Of a DNA stretch of 64,000 bases, positions 43,159 through 55,879 are shown in pieces (within the stretch, counting starts at the first letter, position 1; the number at the start of each line of letters is the position of its first letter). The notes under the pieces were generated by a model that saw only the letters and a list, made by a program, of their open reading frames with translations, ran no database searches and was not told the origin of the DNA. A program made the translations under genes and the position numbers. This DNA is from Hypoxylon rubiginosum (lineage: Eukaryota > Ascomycota > Sordariomycetes > Xylariales > Hypoxylaceae): positions 434,001 to 498,000 of the forward strand of contig CADCXA010000031.1 in the NCBI GenBank assembly GCA_902806565.1, in the 5' to 3' direction.

Positions 43159-45136
43159 ACCATTACGAAGGGGTTGAATGCAGTGCTAACGCGTGTGACA
43201 GAAAGCGATATCAGACAGCTCTGGAGTTTAGCCTTCTTGGCAGTGAAGAGGAACGATGAATATAGACTCTCGTAACCCGAGTTTCTAATTTTGCCCAGTA
43301 AGTGGTTATCATGGCAAGTTCTGCCGAGTATTTTCTGCATTTCCACGGCGTCTTCCCCTGGCCGCCTCTTCTAGCCGGGGTCTCTGATCAGGCTTCTTAG
43401 AAGGCGAGCTCATAAGGCTTCGTACAACGTCGCAACCAAACCAAATTAGTCGCCGTTTCATAATCGCTACCGTCTGCACGTTAAATGGAACGTCGTCGAG
43501 CTTCTGGTCGTGTGGCATAGCTAATAAAGACTCACTAGGATATACGACCTCATTGGACATCTCTACAGGTAGCGAGATATGGTGTTGAACTGTACAATCT
43601 CGGGAGCGAAGAGACGAGCAGTAATGCAGGGATCTACAATGTATGTAACGGCAGGTTTTTAATGAGTTCTACTGTACCTGCTGACCACCCCCGAATTTCA
43701 GACCCCAACAGCCCACCCATTCAATACCTACCTACCTGAAAATATTATGCCAGCTTTCATTTCGATGCTTAATTAATCTCGACGTTTCAAAGGGTTTCAT
43801 ACCGTTTGTTTCGGCTCCGATATGAATAACTACAGGTCCTCGTCGATCAAATTGTACGTTTTCACTACCGATGCAGGTACCTAGCATAGCTGCCACATTA
43901 CTATAGCTAAGGTAGTTTATGATGGACACGATTTCGGACGCTTGTCTGATTCAGCGAGTACCTATTTGGATCTTTTCACCAGCGTACCGCTTATGTCTTC
44001 TCTTCTCAGCTTCACCCCGAATATCTGTTAGCACCCTCGGAAGCAGGCTGTCGCAACTTGGCTTAACTCGACTAATCAAGCAATCCTTGGAGAATTAGCC
44101 AAGTACATTACCGCTAATCCGCAAGCCAGTTGTCTGTATCTTAAGATGCAAGCATTTCATCCTCCTGGGAACGGACCATGCCCGCACTGGCTACTTTGGT
44201 ACGTCGTAGCGTCGGATGTCTGGGTAAGGCTGCATAGTCTCCCCCCTGGACGCGAACCATTTTACACAGCATTTTCTCCCCGCTGCAAGTCCATGTAGCT
44301 CATATGGTGCCTGTAACTGTTTGGCTAACCTCAGGTCGCATGTGGAATACCATCTACGAGGGGGAGGGGTGTCAACATCTAAATATACACCCGATTATAA
44401 GGACGATGTTGCTGCACATACTGGATGGTCCTTAGCTCGCTATTATGAGCAATTCGACCAGATCAGATCTTTGTCTTAGATCTACCCTACACTCGCCTCG
44501 CCCCTGACCGCTCTCTACTCTGTCGATAACACCCTCAACCTAATTTGCCCCCAAACACACATCGACGATACCCGCCTGACCGATGCGGGTTAGTAGGATG
44601 ATAGGATGATTCTAAGAATTCGTCCCATCCTATGTGCTAGGGGAGTAGGGGAGCTCATCTCTATGAGACCGGCGAACATCCTAACTTTGTCTTCCACTTG
44701 GACGCAGAGAAGAACACCCCCAATGCTTCCCCCAATGAACCATTAGTTACATGACAGGATAAGGCGTGTAATCGCAGTTACGCGTATGCTATACCAGTCT
44801 ACAGCTGCTTGGCTAACCTCGGTGGGGCTATCGGCCGCAGATGAGGTTACGATACTCTCATCAGGGCAGAACTTTTTCTTATAAATGCTGACCCGTCGCC
44901 GTCTGGATTTCGACAACTCTGACCTCCTCGACTACAACAAACCAAAGACACTCCTCTCTCGATTATACTGCTCTACGAAATCTCACACGCAATTACTACA
45001 TACCTCTGAATCTTTCGACTTACTACATACCGTTATCGCTCCCCAAGACTCTAGCTTGCACCACGCTTTAGCATCACCATACATCGCCATACTTCCTACG
45101 CCCTACCACATTTCACTACATACGTTGTTATTCGCA
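43159..45136. other. Intergenic region and long leader of the small Ser/Thr-rich gene
   Basis: No firm gene. An 83-codon ATG frame on the minus strand (43560-43309) is noted but unsupported. TACCTACCTACCTG lies at about 43727. From about 44887 the sequence is a pyrimidine-rich leader following a TATAAAT box. Confidence 0.5.
44880..44886 (+). promoter_or_regulatory. TATA box (TATAAAT) of the small Ser/Thr-rich gene
   Basis: A perfect TATAAAT followed by ~250 nt in which I find no ATG after the box until 45137. The leader is pyrimidine-rich with repeated CTACATA motifs. Such ATG-free leaders are typical of well-translated fungal mRNAs. Confidence 0.6.
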
Positions 45137-45453
45137 ATGGCCAACGATACCTCTTCCACGGCGAACAACCTGAGTACCCTGTCCGGCTCGTTAGTTGCTC
45201 CCCATTGACTGTCAATGCTATAAAACTGGCACTAACTTGAAGTCCCATTAGATACTCGTCGACGGCCACAAGCACCGAACAGGATCAAATGCAATCTGAG
45301 CGACTGGCATCGGTGACAAATGCGTCAAGTACTGAAAGCTTCACAGCCCGTCTCCTGACCGGGTCGACATCCGGATATGACCACGAAGCAGCGATGGGAG
45401 ACAGAATTTCTGCTTTCTCGACCCAATACAACGGGACGACAAACAGCAATTGA
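45137..45453 (+). CDS. Small Ser/Thr-rich protein, 84 residues, unknown
   Basis: Two exons, 45137-45189 and 45252-45453. The 62-bp intron has a GTTAGT donor, an ACTAACTT branch site and a CATTAG acceptor; the join is in frame and ends at TGA. The protein begins MANDTSSTANNLSTLSGS and remains rich in Ser, Thr, Asn and Gln, with a short charged centre (TEQDQMQSERLA) and no hydrophobic segment. It has several potential N-x-S/T sites but no signal peptide, so it is probably intracellular and disordered. Support comes from the strong TATA box, the ATG-free leader and a complete set of intron signals. I recognise no family; stress- or conidiation-induced small fungal proteins look similar in size, but that is only an analogy. 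Confidence 0.5.
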
Positions 45454-48400
45454 CGATCTCATGTGTCCTATGCACGATTTTCCTGTCTAAAATTTGTACC
45501 GCAAGCGGATACGGAATTGTTGTTTTACTAAACGAGACTTTCATTCGACTTCTGAATGATAAGTGGTGGCAACCTCATGGGGCGTGGAGTTTTAGATATT
45601 ATGGGATGATATCTCGGTCTACAAGGACCAATGCTTCTCCTATGATTTATTCTTTTCTTTTTCTTTTATCACTTCTACTCTAGAAGGGGATATTCGGGTT
45701 TCTGCTTTCTTCAATGTCATGTTTTGGACGAGTCCCATGTACAACATTTCATGTACAACATCTATGAGCATTTCTTTTATATATTTATAGCACTGGCCAT
45801 GCTTTATCTCCATCTTCCCATCCGATGTAAACCTTTCCAACTACCACACTTGAAATCTACAACGTGCCAGACGATATGAGAGAGATGGGACCATCAATGG
45901 TGTAACATCCCGCAACCCGCATTTATGAGCACAGCCCCGAAAGACAAGCTCGGGGAACTGGATCATGGCCATTGCCCACGAGCGTTGCTGACAAGCCTCC
46001 CTGCCTCCTCCCCACACCAAGCTCCGAGGGGCCGCAGACCCTTGCCATTACCACGTGCGAGGAGTTAATCTGCCTGGGTGCCTGGGTGCCTGGGTGCCCA
46101 GACAGAGTGTCGATCTCAGATCTTGCACTGACGACTACAGTTCTAGTCCGGCTTAGTGATTACGCTCCATTCGGGAGAGCCGACGCATTGTAACGATGAT
46201 ACAATGATACAATGATACATATGTAGCATATGTACCTGGTAAGGATACATTGATGGTAAGCAGGCTATGCGCTAGTTCCCCCCATGCCCCCATGGCGGGA
46301 CGAAGCCACTGTCCAACAAGAAGACTCTAACAAAGCTTATGCGGCTCTTTTCATCGTCCGGGGCTTAGCTAACGCTTAGCTAAGTCTAAATGTCCTCCTA
46401 GTACCAATTTTCACGTGTCTGGCGTATCTACGTTATGTATCTAGAGGATTACGACAAGTCCCCATTTGCTCATTTCGCTTGTCCCAGTTTCCCCGGCATT
46501 TTATGCGCCCCAATCTTCCTCTCCTTTCGGTTGACGGCAATCCTTCGGGTCGTCTTTTGTTTTCACACTCTCATATCCGGGCGCTCATATCATATTAAAT
46601 TTTCAACTGGGTTAAAGCTCCGTGGCCTTGGCCATTTCGGCTAGTTCCATTCGGTCCCAATTCCGGTCCAGTTTTTACAGATGTTGAGGTCCTAGATATC
46701 CGGATCTATTGGACAACATTGCTTGATGCAATCGGCGGCAGCCAAGGGGCTTCAGCACGCGTCAAATACCTTGCGAAACAAATGCAACTCTACTTACAGC
46801 AGCTGTACCTAGCAGCAGCACCACTACGACGTGGGGGGGGGGGGGGGAAAGCTTGGCTGCCACGAGATAATGTTACCTGCCCATAGCAACCCAGTGGGCG
46901 CCAAATTATCAACGAATAGTTTGAAGCTGGGCTATGCCTTGCCTTACAGCTTGATAATGTGACAGGAAGTGTGGTACCCCTCCCTCGGATCAGCAGTACA
47001 TACCAGGTAGGTATGCATGTCAAAACACGTGGAGGCCATGCTCGGAGATGCTAGCTGCGCAGTCGACAATCAGGGCTAAACCCCCATTTCATCTGATGTT
47101 TTTTTTTTCGTTCTCTCACACGCGTGGAAGCCGCTTCTGCTGTGCAAGTATCACGACGTCCCAGCCCAGACCCTTCTGTGCTATGACTACACGGCGCACT
47201 CGCATGCTGTACGCCACACAGCAGGTTACGTCTTCTTTTTTAAGGACCAATACCGACCGGCAAATAGGCAATTTTTCTTTTTCTAGAAGGTGTCACCGTC
47301 GCTAGGGCGCTCTGATACTTGAACTTCCGTCGATCACCACCTCGGCGCTTAACGAAGAGCTGCTGTGCGCACGCACATTCGAGGCGCGTTATGACGATCG
47401 CACCGTATCGTGTATCACATTCGCACGCCATTGAGGAAGGAAAAAACGAGGAACTTCGGTTCAGCTTGCGGGGGGGGGCGTGTTTCTATAATCGTTGCTT
47501 CCCGTGTCTCTCATGTCAGGTACGGGCACACAGCAGCAATAGGTCAATACACCTACATAGCTGTACACAGTGCCACAATGCGTACTCCTCCCCAACCCCA
47601 TCTTCGTACATAGGACTCGGAGATATTAGACGGACACCTCGGCCCCTCGAAGATCGAGAATGATCGGCAAAAGGGTAGCATTCTACCTACGTATCAGCAC
47701 TAACGTCTCGCATTGATGACTGAGCGAAGTGAGCGATCGCTTTTTTTCTTTCGTTATTTACATTCCAAATTATCCTCAGTCCACATAGAATGAGACATTC
47801 AGGGGGGCCTTGTTTTTTAATCCCTAACGCCACGTGGTGAACGATGCGAATCCCCGGCCCGCAGACAAGCATCTCACAGGGATAGCATAGCCTGGCCTAG
47901 CCCTAATTCGACCCATCAGGTTGCCTTACGAACAGGAAGCCTGTTTCTGAACCAACGCAGCATATGAATCGGTAACCATTCCACGGACGTGTGACGGGCG
48001 TGCCAAAGACCTCGGTATCCAAATGCCGTATCGCGGGATGGGGGATGGGCATACATACGCCAATAATCATACAGCGCACCTCAACGAGAATATTCCCATG
48101 AGGATTCTTGCTGCTTACCTCTCCCTCTCACTCGCACTCGACAAAGCACTGCCTCCCCCACTGCCCACAGCTAGATCTCTTCCTTAGCCCTCTTTCACCA
48201 CCAAGCAAACGTCCGGTTCCCCGGCCCAACATTCAACATTGGTACCGAGTAAACCAAGGGCCACATGGCTGCCGACGGCAGCTATCTACGATCCCACCAC
48301 GCGCCACCGGCCCCATCATACCCCCTTCCCTTTTCCCCGGCCGGCCCATCTCCTGCCCCATAAAATGCCATTCTGCGGTATTCGTCCGCAACCTCTTTCC

Positions 48401-49346
48401 TCTCTGTCTACCGGCCTGGCCGACCCCGATCCTTTCGGCTCTGAACTATTCCTACGCTAACTATGTAATTCGCTATCACATGGCACATGATTCGCAGGAC
48501 TACATGGGAAAGATTGGGTACCGCGCAGAACATACTGTAGTACGTATCCAAGTACCGGTAGGCAGTAACCTACACTGTGGCGCGGCTCTGCAACGTTGCC
48601 CGTCGAGCGATATATCCCAAACTTGATCCGGCCCCGGGGCTTCTTTCTTTCTTTCTATTCTAGAAATCCATCGCGTGGGCATGCGGCATGGGCATGGCAT
48701 GCGGCAGCTAGCCTACCACTGCCGGAGGTGGGGGTCACACCACATTCATATGTCTCTGCCTTACGTTGATTGGGCCCGTTGTACGAGATGATGCAACTAC
48801 CGCGTGCGACTAGGTATACCCAAGTTTCGGTATCGAGCTGAAGCTGAGCTGAGCTGAACCATACTATACTATACTTGGAAAATGCACCTCCCTCGAGTCG
48901 TACACTACGACACAGAGTAGGTAGCTGAGTTCTTTTTGATGCCATCCCCCCCTCCCCGCTCGACCCCCACCAGCTCTCCGATTGCCAAAAAGGGGTCCTC
49001 CCTGTGAAGTCATAGTTCAGCCCCGGGTTCTCGGATACCCTACAGCCTTGTCCAACAAGATCCGAACCGGCTCTGTGGGTTCGGATGACGCCAGCCACCG
49101 ACCTCAGCGTCCAGGCAGGGCACTACCTACGCAGAGCCGCGTGATCGGCAGCCCCCATGTTTATCACAGGTCATGGGGAATATAATATTTATAAACATAT
49201 TTAGGTTGTTGGCTTTCATAGCTCCAGAGTACCTAGGTATAATGAACCAGGGTGGTTCGTGCTACATAAGAAAGAAAAAAGTATGTGCTACAGGAGTATA
49301 GAAGGCGGATCTATCAGGTATCAGGTACGGTATCGTCATTACGACG
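45454..49346. other. Gene-poor region, no gene called
   Basis: Nearly 4 kb without a supportable gene. It contains CTGGGTGC repeats at about 46077-46100, GATACAAT repeats at about 46195-46220, a run of 15 G at 46833-46847, poly-T near 47099-47108 and a 10-G run near 47470. A 172-codon open frame at 48108-48626 starts without ATG and has an unlikely composition. Confidence 0.5.
46833..46847. repeat. Homopolymer of 15 G
   Basis: Uninterrupted G run, rare in fungal nuclear DNA and prone to length error in assembly. Seen directly. Confidence 0.9.
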
Positions 49347-49728
49347 ATGCAAGACACGGAGGCGGCGGTGTTCTGGAACTATGTCGACAGACTTGGCGTA
49401 GAACATGGAGACCAGACAAAGTTGCTACGGGCGTTGCGTCGGGTTTCAGCTGTCCATCTGCTCCCAGAGGGTTACAGACATATATTGTATTACGAAATGT
49501 GTAATACAAATCTAGATACCGAAGCATTGGTCATTGCTTGGCACAACGCTGCCAAGTCGAAGAGGTGAGCTCGTTGTTTGCGTTCCAAGGTTGTAAGCTA
49601 TCTATTACTAGGATAGTTTCATTTCATTATTTCTTCAGCAGTGAAGCAAGAAGGCTTCGACGGTTGGAGCGTCACGCCTTCTTCCTTTTCCCCTTACCGG
49701 CTTCGGCTTCTAAGTTGACTCCGTCGTA
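49347..49728 (+). CDS. Candidate small protein, about 100 residues, unknown
   Basis: Tentative. Exon 1 is 49347-49564, a 74-bp intron has a GTGAGC donor and a TTCTTCAGCAG acceptor, and exon 2 runs to a TAA at 49728. The NAGNAG acceptor would allow two forms differing by one residue, both in frame. Exon 1 encodes a mixed charged and hydrophobic sequence of ordinary protein character (MQDTEAAVFWNYVDRLGVEH, then HILYYEMCNTNLDTEALVIA). Exon 2 is basic then hydrophobic (RRLRRLERHAFFLFPLPA). A further consensus donor GTAAGT overlaps the stop (49726), so the gene may continue into another exon. No family is recognised. Upstream ATGs in other frames lower confidence. Confidence 0.33.
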
Positions 49729-52700
49729 AGTACACTTGGTATACTATGAGGCTTTTGTGACGGCTCTAGGTATTTAAACGATATAGTCTGTCCCAGCATG
49801 AAAGGCACTTCCTCTCTTTCTCTATACCTGATTTGGACTATGCCAGGTAAATGGTAGGTGAAAATCTCAACTCATTGTTGTATATCGAAGATAGTAGCCA
49901 GGCTATAGACTGAGGAAGTCATTGATGATACCCAACTGCCCAAAGTCTCTCCGTGCTGAAGATAAGCTAGTCATAAATAACGCACCTGGGTATGTATAAC
50001 TAGGTATTATCTAGGCAGGTAGTCCAACTTAACTTAGCCGGATTACCGTATCAGGTAAATTTCTTATAATACCACACCGTGATGCCCCATCTTCTCAGCC
50101 GCAATATCTTAACAGCTACCTTATGATACATCGGAAACGCATGTCTCTACCACCCAACACCGTAACATCTCAGCCGTAAGGCACATTCGTAATTAACAAA
50201 CCTGAAGGATAGAACCAGTTCTGCCACTTTAGACCCCAAGGGAAAAAGTCCCGTACACCGACATAATCTCAACTTGTCTCTTGACTGGTTACACAACCCA
50301 ACTTCTAGGAAGATATGGGAAGGGACCAATGCCTAGTGTAACAAAAAAGGGGAATTAAGAGGTAGGGACTTTTTTCCTTCTCCGATGCGCTTCGGATCCT
50401 TTAATTCCTACGCGGCCCCCAACTTGTATGGGAACGATCCTATACTCCGTCTCAGGCACGAGCCCTGAGATATCTCGGACACCGATGGTTACCTAGGTAG
50501 GTACCTAGGTGTATGTAAGATCTGTAGAGCCGCATAAGGAGGATCACGGCCAAAGTCCTGCAGACTGCAGTTGATACGATACGGTTCCTCATTTCTTTAG
50601 TTCGAAGTCTTATATAAGCTCGAAACGAGTCTAAATCCTTAATTCAGGAGGTATGTTATTACTAAAGGCTTACCTGTTCATTTGTTAAGCCACTAGGCAG
50701 AAGCTTTATAATACCACAGAATAGTCGAAACTCCTCACGCCGCGAGTTTCGAATGGGAGAATCCGCCTAGCCTACAGGGAAGAACTCGCCAGCTGGTACC
50801 GGGTTCCTAGTGGTGAGATGATGGTTATGGTTATAGTAAGATGGCGAAACTACTAGGTATCTAAGGGTGAGTTTGAGCACAATGAAGAAATTAAAAGACT
50901 TTTTAATTAAAGAAAAAACGCCGTACCCCTTTGACCCGTCGTTTATACTCCACTCCTCCTTTTACTTGAGACTAGGCGTCAAGTCCTGGAGCTGTCGAGA
51001 CTAATATCAACGGTCGTGATACCCGGCTATCCTAACTCCTTAAATTTATAACCAACCAGTAGAATATGTCCTCCCCTATATATTTCTTGTTGTTGCCTAG
51101 GAGACAGATATGCCTTGAATAGATAAACTAATAATTCGAAAATTTCGTCTTCCCCCCTTTTTGTCTCTCTAAGCACCGGAGAACCGAGAATTTCATGCAC
51201 GGTACTTGTTTGATTGTAACGCTGCGTAGTACTTTGGCCTTTTTTACTCCAGACTTTATCAGCGTTATTTTGGGTATGTAGTATATGAGTGTTACCTTAC
51301 CTACCTACCTAAGTACCTAGGTAGACAGCGGATGTGTTACCTATATGCCCAGTACTTCCGTAAAAATAAGGTTCTTACAACCCACGATTAGTGATATGAT
51401 GCGTTGATATATCTTGTAACAATTATTTAACTGTGACACTCTTCCGATACGTAGCTCTCCTATCTCAGTTGCCGACCTTTCTATATGAGTGAGTATGCAT
51501 TGTTCTTCTAGTTCTCACCTAAGCACCCCCCCAGCCCCAAATTCACATGCACTCTGCCACGAAACTAGCAACTACCAGCAATTACCGCTGCTATTTTTTT
51601 CTTTATGAATAAAAGGCCCAAAACCAGGTCGGTAGCTACGTTACATGCCGCACCCGCAATGTAGGTAGGTAAGTATGTATTCCTTAATGCTCCTTCGGCT
51701 CTTACGTCCACGCCCCAACGGCCTTCTTCCAAAGACCGACCCGCGCTCTCCGCATCCGCGCTCCCTCGGCAGTCCGATTGGTACTTACTACCTACAACGC
51801 AAACCCCCAAAACCCCCACCCCGACTATACCTAGGTAGGTTATGTAGACAGTAGGTTGCCATCATTAAGAAGTACCTACATATACGAATGTGCTGTTGTA
51901 GTATATACGATACGAGGGTTACACAAACCTACTTGAAACACGCCCCCAACTGCGCTTACGACAACCACCCCCCCCAAAAGCTAGTTTTATAATTATCATA
52001 CTACCTACCTATCCATATCTTAACACACCGTGTTATAGTCTGTCTTAGACCGGCACTTATAGGTAGTACAGAGACTAGACGAACAGACAGATAGATATAT
52101 TTTCGGACTACGTGAGAGATATACTTGGACTTTCGTATCAGGATTCTGCATACCTACCTCGCATATGCAGGTACGCAACATCATCTTTCAACTCCTTATA
52201 TCATACAACCCGTCACCGAGCGGTAGGTAGCGATGAAAATAGATTGAAGACTCTATAGGAGTCGACGAGGCACTTACTTGCCCCTAACCTGCACTATAAC
52301 TGCCGAATCCAAGTATACGTCTGCCTACGGGAGGTGGGTTACCTCACAACCGGACGACGTTACAGCTCGGCCGTGTCATAAGCTATCCCGTCTCTCACTC
52401 TACTCTACTCCAAGCTCAAGTAAAAAAAGGACGGGCATGTATCCCCTTCCGAACTCACGACCGAGACGGCAGAGACCCTTAATTTCCTCCTGTGCATAGG
52501 TATCTTCAAGTCCGTCGGTCTATGTATGGCATGATAGTTAAAAAAATATTATCTTTGATAATTTCGTATGTACAGGTTCAAACCCCCTTTCTAGTCCGGA
52601 GCCCCAAAAACCACCAAAACCCAGCGCCAACGCTTTCTTTCTTGTCTTGTCTTGTCTATATGGCCCTTACCCCTCCACCCTTCCAATCCTTCTTGTTTCC

Positions 52701-52746
52701 TAATAATATAATAATCATCATCCCATCATAGCTTCGATTTCGGGAG
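49729..52746. other. Gene-poor AT-rich region with CCTAGGTA palindromes
   Basis: About 3 kb without a gene. It contains the densest group of ACCTAGGT/TACCTACCTA elements in the window, for example 50490-50510, 51292-51325, 51661-51672 and 51826-51840. The last few hundred bases are the 3' flank of the trehalose gene (minus). Confidence 0.55.
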
Positions 52747-55700
52747 TCACTCGGGAACGCGGCCTTCGAGCCCGGCCACGGTGGCGAGGTTGACCTGGCT
52801 CAGCTGCTCGTGCGCCTCGCCGCTCAGGCCCACCCCGGCGAGCAGCGCCATCGACTCGATCACGTCCTCCGGCTCCAGCATGTGCCACTTGGCCAGCGTC
52901 ACCTTGGTGCTAGCACCGATCGTAACGGTGAAGACGTGGTTGATGTCGACCTGCGTGCCGCTGAGACCGTTCAGGGCCCGGAACATGTCTTCGTCGGTAA
53001 AGTCATCGCCCATGCATAGGACGAAGTCCAATCTCCCCTCTTTGCCCTGAGGACTGGATTTGCCGGGTGCGGCCATATGTGCAATGTCGGTATTATAGCC
53101 ATTGACCAGACGCTTGGCAATCTCGCCCTTGTTAATGAACGTCGGCCGTACTTCGAGGTTGGCCTTGCCCTTCATCACGTCAACGTCCCATTTCTTTACA
53201 ACCGTTGCCTCAAGCTCCTTATGGAGGGCTTCCGATGCGTGCAGGCCTTGTTCGGGATCGGCTTGGCGATAGTGCCAAGTCAAAGCGCAACGCTTGCGCT
53301 CTATGAATGAACCTAGAGACTAGTCAGCCAATGATATTCCAAGCTACGCTTAGCCTCTTCCTTGGCAGGAAAGAAAAACTTACCAGGCACACGGTCGGTA
53401 TATTTCTGGAAGACGTCGACCACATCCGCCTGCCAGCCCATGTCCAACTTCTCGGCCAAGTTCTCCCAGGTTTGGCTACCCGGATGTCTCATAAAGCTTC
53501 CATGCTCGGCACTGAAGCCCAACTCCGGGATGTGACCCAGGTGTTGCTGCAAGAAGTCCTGATCTCTACCTGAGATAATCCACACGGCATTTGTGTGGTC
53601 CGCGGCCAAAGCCTTCAGCGTCTGAATGACACGCTCCGATGGGACGGCCGACTGAGGATCTCTGACAATGGGGGTCAGCGTGCCATCGTAGTCGAACATA
53701 AAAAGACGCCTCTTGGCATCGCGATACTGCTTCAGCATCAATGTGCGGTCCAGCAGAGGTGTGACATTGCTATTCTTGGTTGACGCCAGCGTGCCGACGA
53801 GCTTGCGCAGGAATTTTGCGATCCAACTTTGAACGTTCTGGGTGGTGACGTGCTGGTAGAGGTTCGATTGCATAGTCATTTGTTTTTCTGCCGACATGGT
53901 GAGAGCATGATGGATTTGGTGGGCGACGTCGGTGAGATCCCAAGGATTTATATGTATCGCATCGCGTAGGCTACCCGCAGTGCCGCTAAACTCCGACAGG
54001 ATTAGCGGACCGTGTGTATCGCGTTGGCACACGACGTATTCTAGACTAGTCGTGTTCATGCCATCCCGGACCGACGTGATTAATCCAATGTTTGCCGCTC
54101 TCAGAAGCGCAAAGTACTCTTCCGGCGACAAATATTGCGGATAATGCTGCACAGGCGAGAATCCCAAGCTGCCATACGTGCCATTAATTCTCATGACCAG
54201 CTCGTTGACTCGGCTTGCGACCTTATTCTCAGGTTGCTCTCCGGGCTCGTCGATCGTATTCGGTGACGTAACCTGGACCAAGACCACCTTTTCTCTCCAC
54301 TCCGGATACAGCTCCAGAAATCTTTCAAACGCCATCAGCTTCTGGGCGACACCGCGGACGCTATCCAGCCGGTCTCGTCCCACAATGATGTGTTTATCCT
54401 TGTAAAGCTGCTTCAAGGCGTCGTGCATCTCTGACACCTCCTTTGACCACGCAATTTGTTCTACCTTGCCAACATCGATCCCGATGGGGAAAACACCCAC
54501 TTCGACCCGGGACCCGTACGCATCGACACCAACAGAATCCGAAGGGAAATCCAGGATCCGCGTGCAGCAGCTTGCGAAATGGCGCGAGTAGCTGTAAGAC
54601 TGGAACCCGACGAGGTTGGCACCAAGCATACCCTCAAGCACCTCCTTTCTCCGCGGCAAACATCTCAAAAACTCGCTGCTAGGAAACGGACAATGGAGAA
54701 AGAACGATATGTACATATTGGGCGCCCTTTGTCGGAGCATACTGGGGAGCAACAGGAGAAAGTAGTCATGAATAACGACAATATCTCCTGGCTTATAGAT
54801 CTCGATAATCTTGTCGGCAAACTTCAGATTGGTACGGAAATAGTCAGCCCATTCAACTCGCTCCGCCCGGCCGTCATTCGGCTCATGCTGTTTGTAGTGG
54901 AATAAGGGGTATATTGTGTGTTCCGCATAACGCCTCCATCGTCCCTGGTTGTTTAACGTGACACCTTCATTGCTAGTTTCGGTATCGTCAGCTAACCACA
55001 CGGGAATTGTTTTAATGCGCTTGTCATGGATAAGCCGGTTCTCAAGTTCTACTTGGTGCTCTCGCGGGATCCACAGACCATCCACCTCGGGGGGTGTTGG
55101 GGGCGCCTCTCCGTCTAGAGGTATAGGAGCGGATAGGTGATTGAGGCCAGGGATATTGGCAGTTGTATCGGGAATCGTGTCCACCGTGGGTAAAGGTTCG
55201 ACAGGGGATTCGATTTCGCCTGTCCATGCAACGACGGTATGATTCCAAGGTGCGTCGTCGGACGAGAGGTAGGAGAAGGAGTCAAACAGAGCTGATTGGC
55301 CGCGCCGATAGCCCAGTTCCTGTCCATTGTCAGCCCCGCAACATATTTAACTCGAACGTGTTAGGATATACTGACCCACTCGCCGCTCTTGTGGTATTTC
55401 ATGGAGTGAGGGGTCGTGAAGGTGGCCGAGATGATGTTACCACTAAGAGCTAAATCAGGAGCGACAGCCCTGATTTCCGATATAGATTCTCTTCGCCCCC
55501 TTAATGGCACGCTCATTCGCCGCAGGATCTCGAGGTGCGAGGTTGCGCCCTTTACGAGACTCGCAGGGGAAGATATTTCTGCAGGAGACTCCGTTCGAGG
55601 CGCATTAGAGACATTATTTTGCTTAATAGGGTCTCTTGTGAAGTAGCTCGGGCTGCCGGGTTTTGTAGAATCGGCACTCGATCGTATGTAAGTCGACGGT

Positions 55701-55879
55701 TGGATGCCCGGCGTAACGGGAACTCTGGTAACGGAATCACGCTCGTGCGGTGGTAGGTCTGGTGAATCACGCGAATCCTTCTCGCCGAAGGAGACTTGCG
55801 GCGAGCGAGACATATCTTCGGCCTCTCTGATGACGCTGCTAGAAGCTGTGGCCTCAGCTTCTTGTCTGCTTTCTGCCAT
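52747..55879 (-). CDS. TPS2: Trehalose-6-phosphate phosphatase of the trehalose synthase complex (Tps2 type), 1001 residues
   Basis: Three exons on the minus strand: 55879-55376, 55319-53384 and 53312-52747. The introns are 56 and 71 bp, and both joins are in frame. Residues 1-165 or so are Ser/Pro-rich and probably regulatory. A GT20 (trehalose-phosphate synthase-like) domain follows (about 235-680: IVVIHDYFLLLLPSMLR, ISFFLHCPFPSSEFLR, LITSVRDGMNTTSLEYV). The phosphatase domain starts near 705 with the HAD motif FDYDGTLTP, then IISGRDQDFL and, near 914, CMGDDFTDEDMFRAL. All HAD catalytic aspartates are present, so the phosphatase is probably active. The GT20 half of Tps2 proteins usually only scaffolds. 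Cytosolic. AGGGG stress-response-like elements occur upstream near 56075 and 56553. A Tsl1/Tps3 regulatory subunit is less likely because the HAD motifs are intact. Confidence 0.93.

Noticed and set aside
43309..43560. 83-codon ATG frame on the minus strand just downstream of the glycosidase-like gene
   Set aside because: The composition is protein-like, but there is no promoter signal, family or splice support. It lies in the likely 3' UTR of the plus-strand gene.
48108..48626. 172-codon open frame, the longest in the gene-poor block
   Set aside because: Starts with TTG and has a Pro/Ser/His-rich composition from pyrimidine-rich DNA, with no domain and no promoter signal.
48655..49098. 147-codon open frame on the minus strand
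   Set aside because: Starts with GTG and overlaps a region of low-complexity repeats. No family resemblance.
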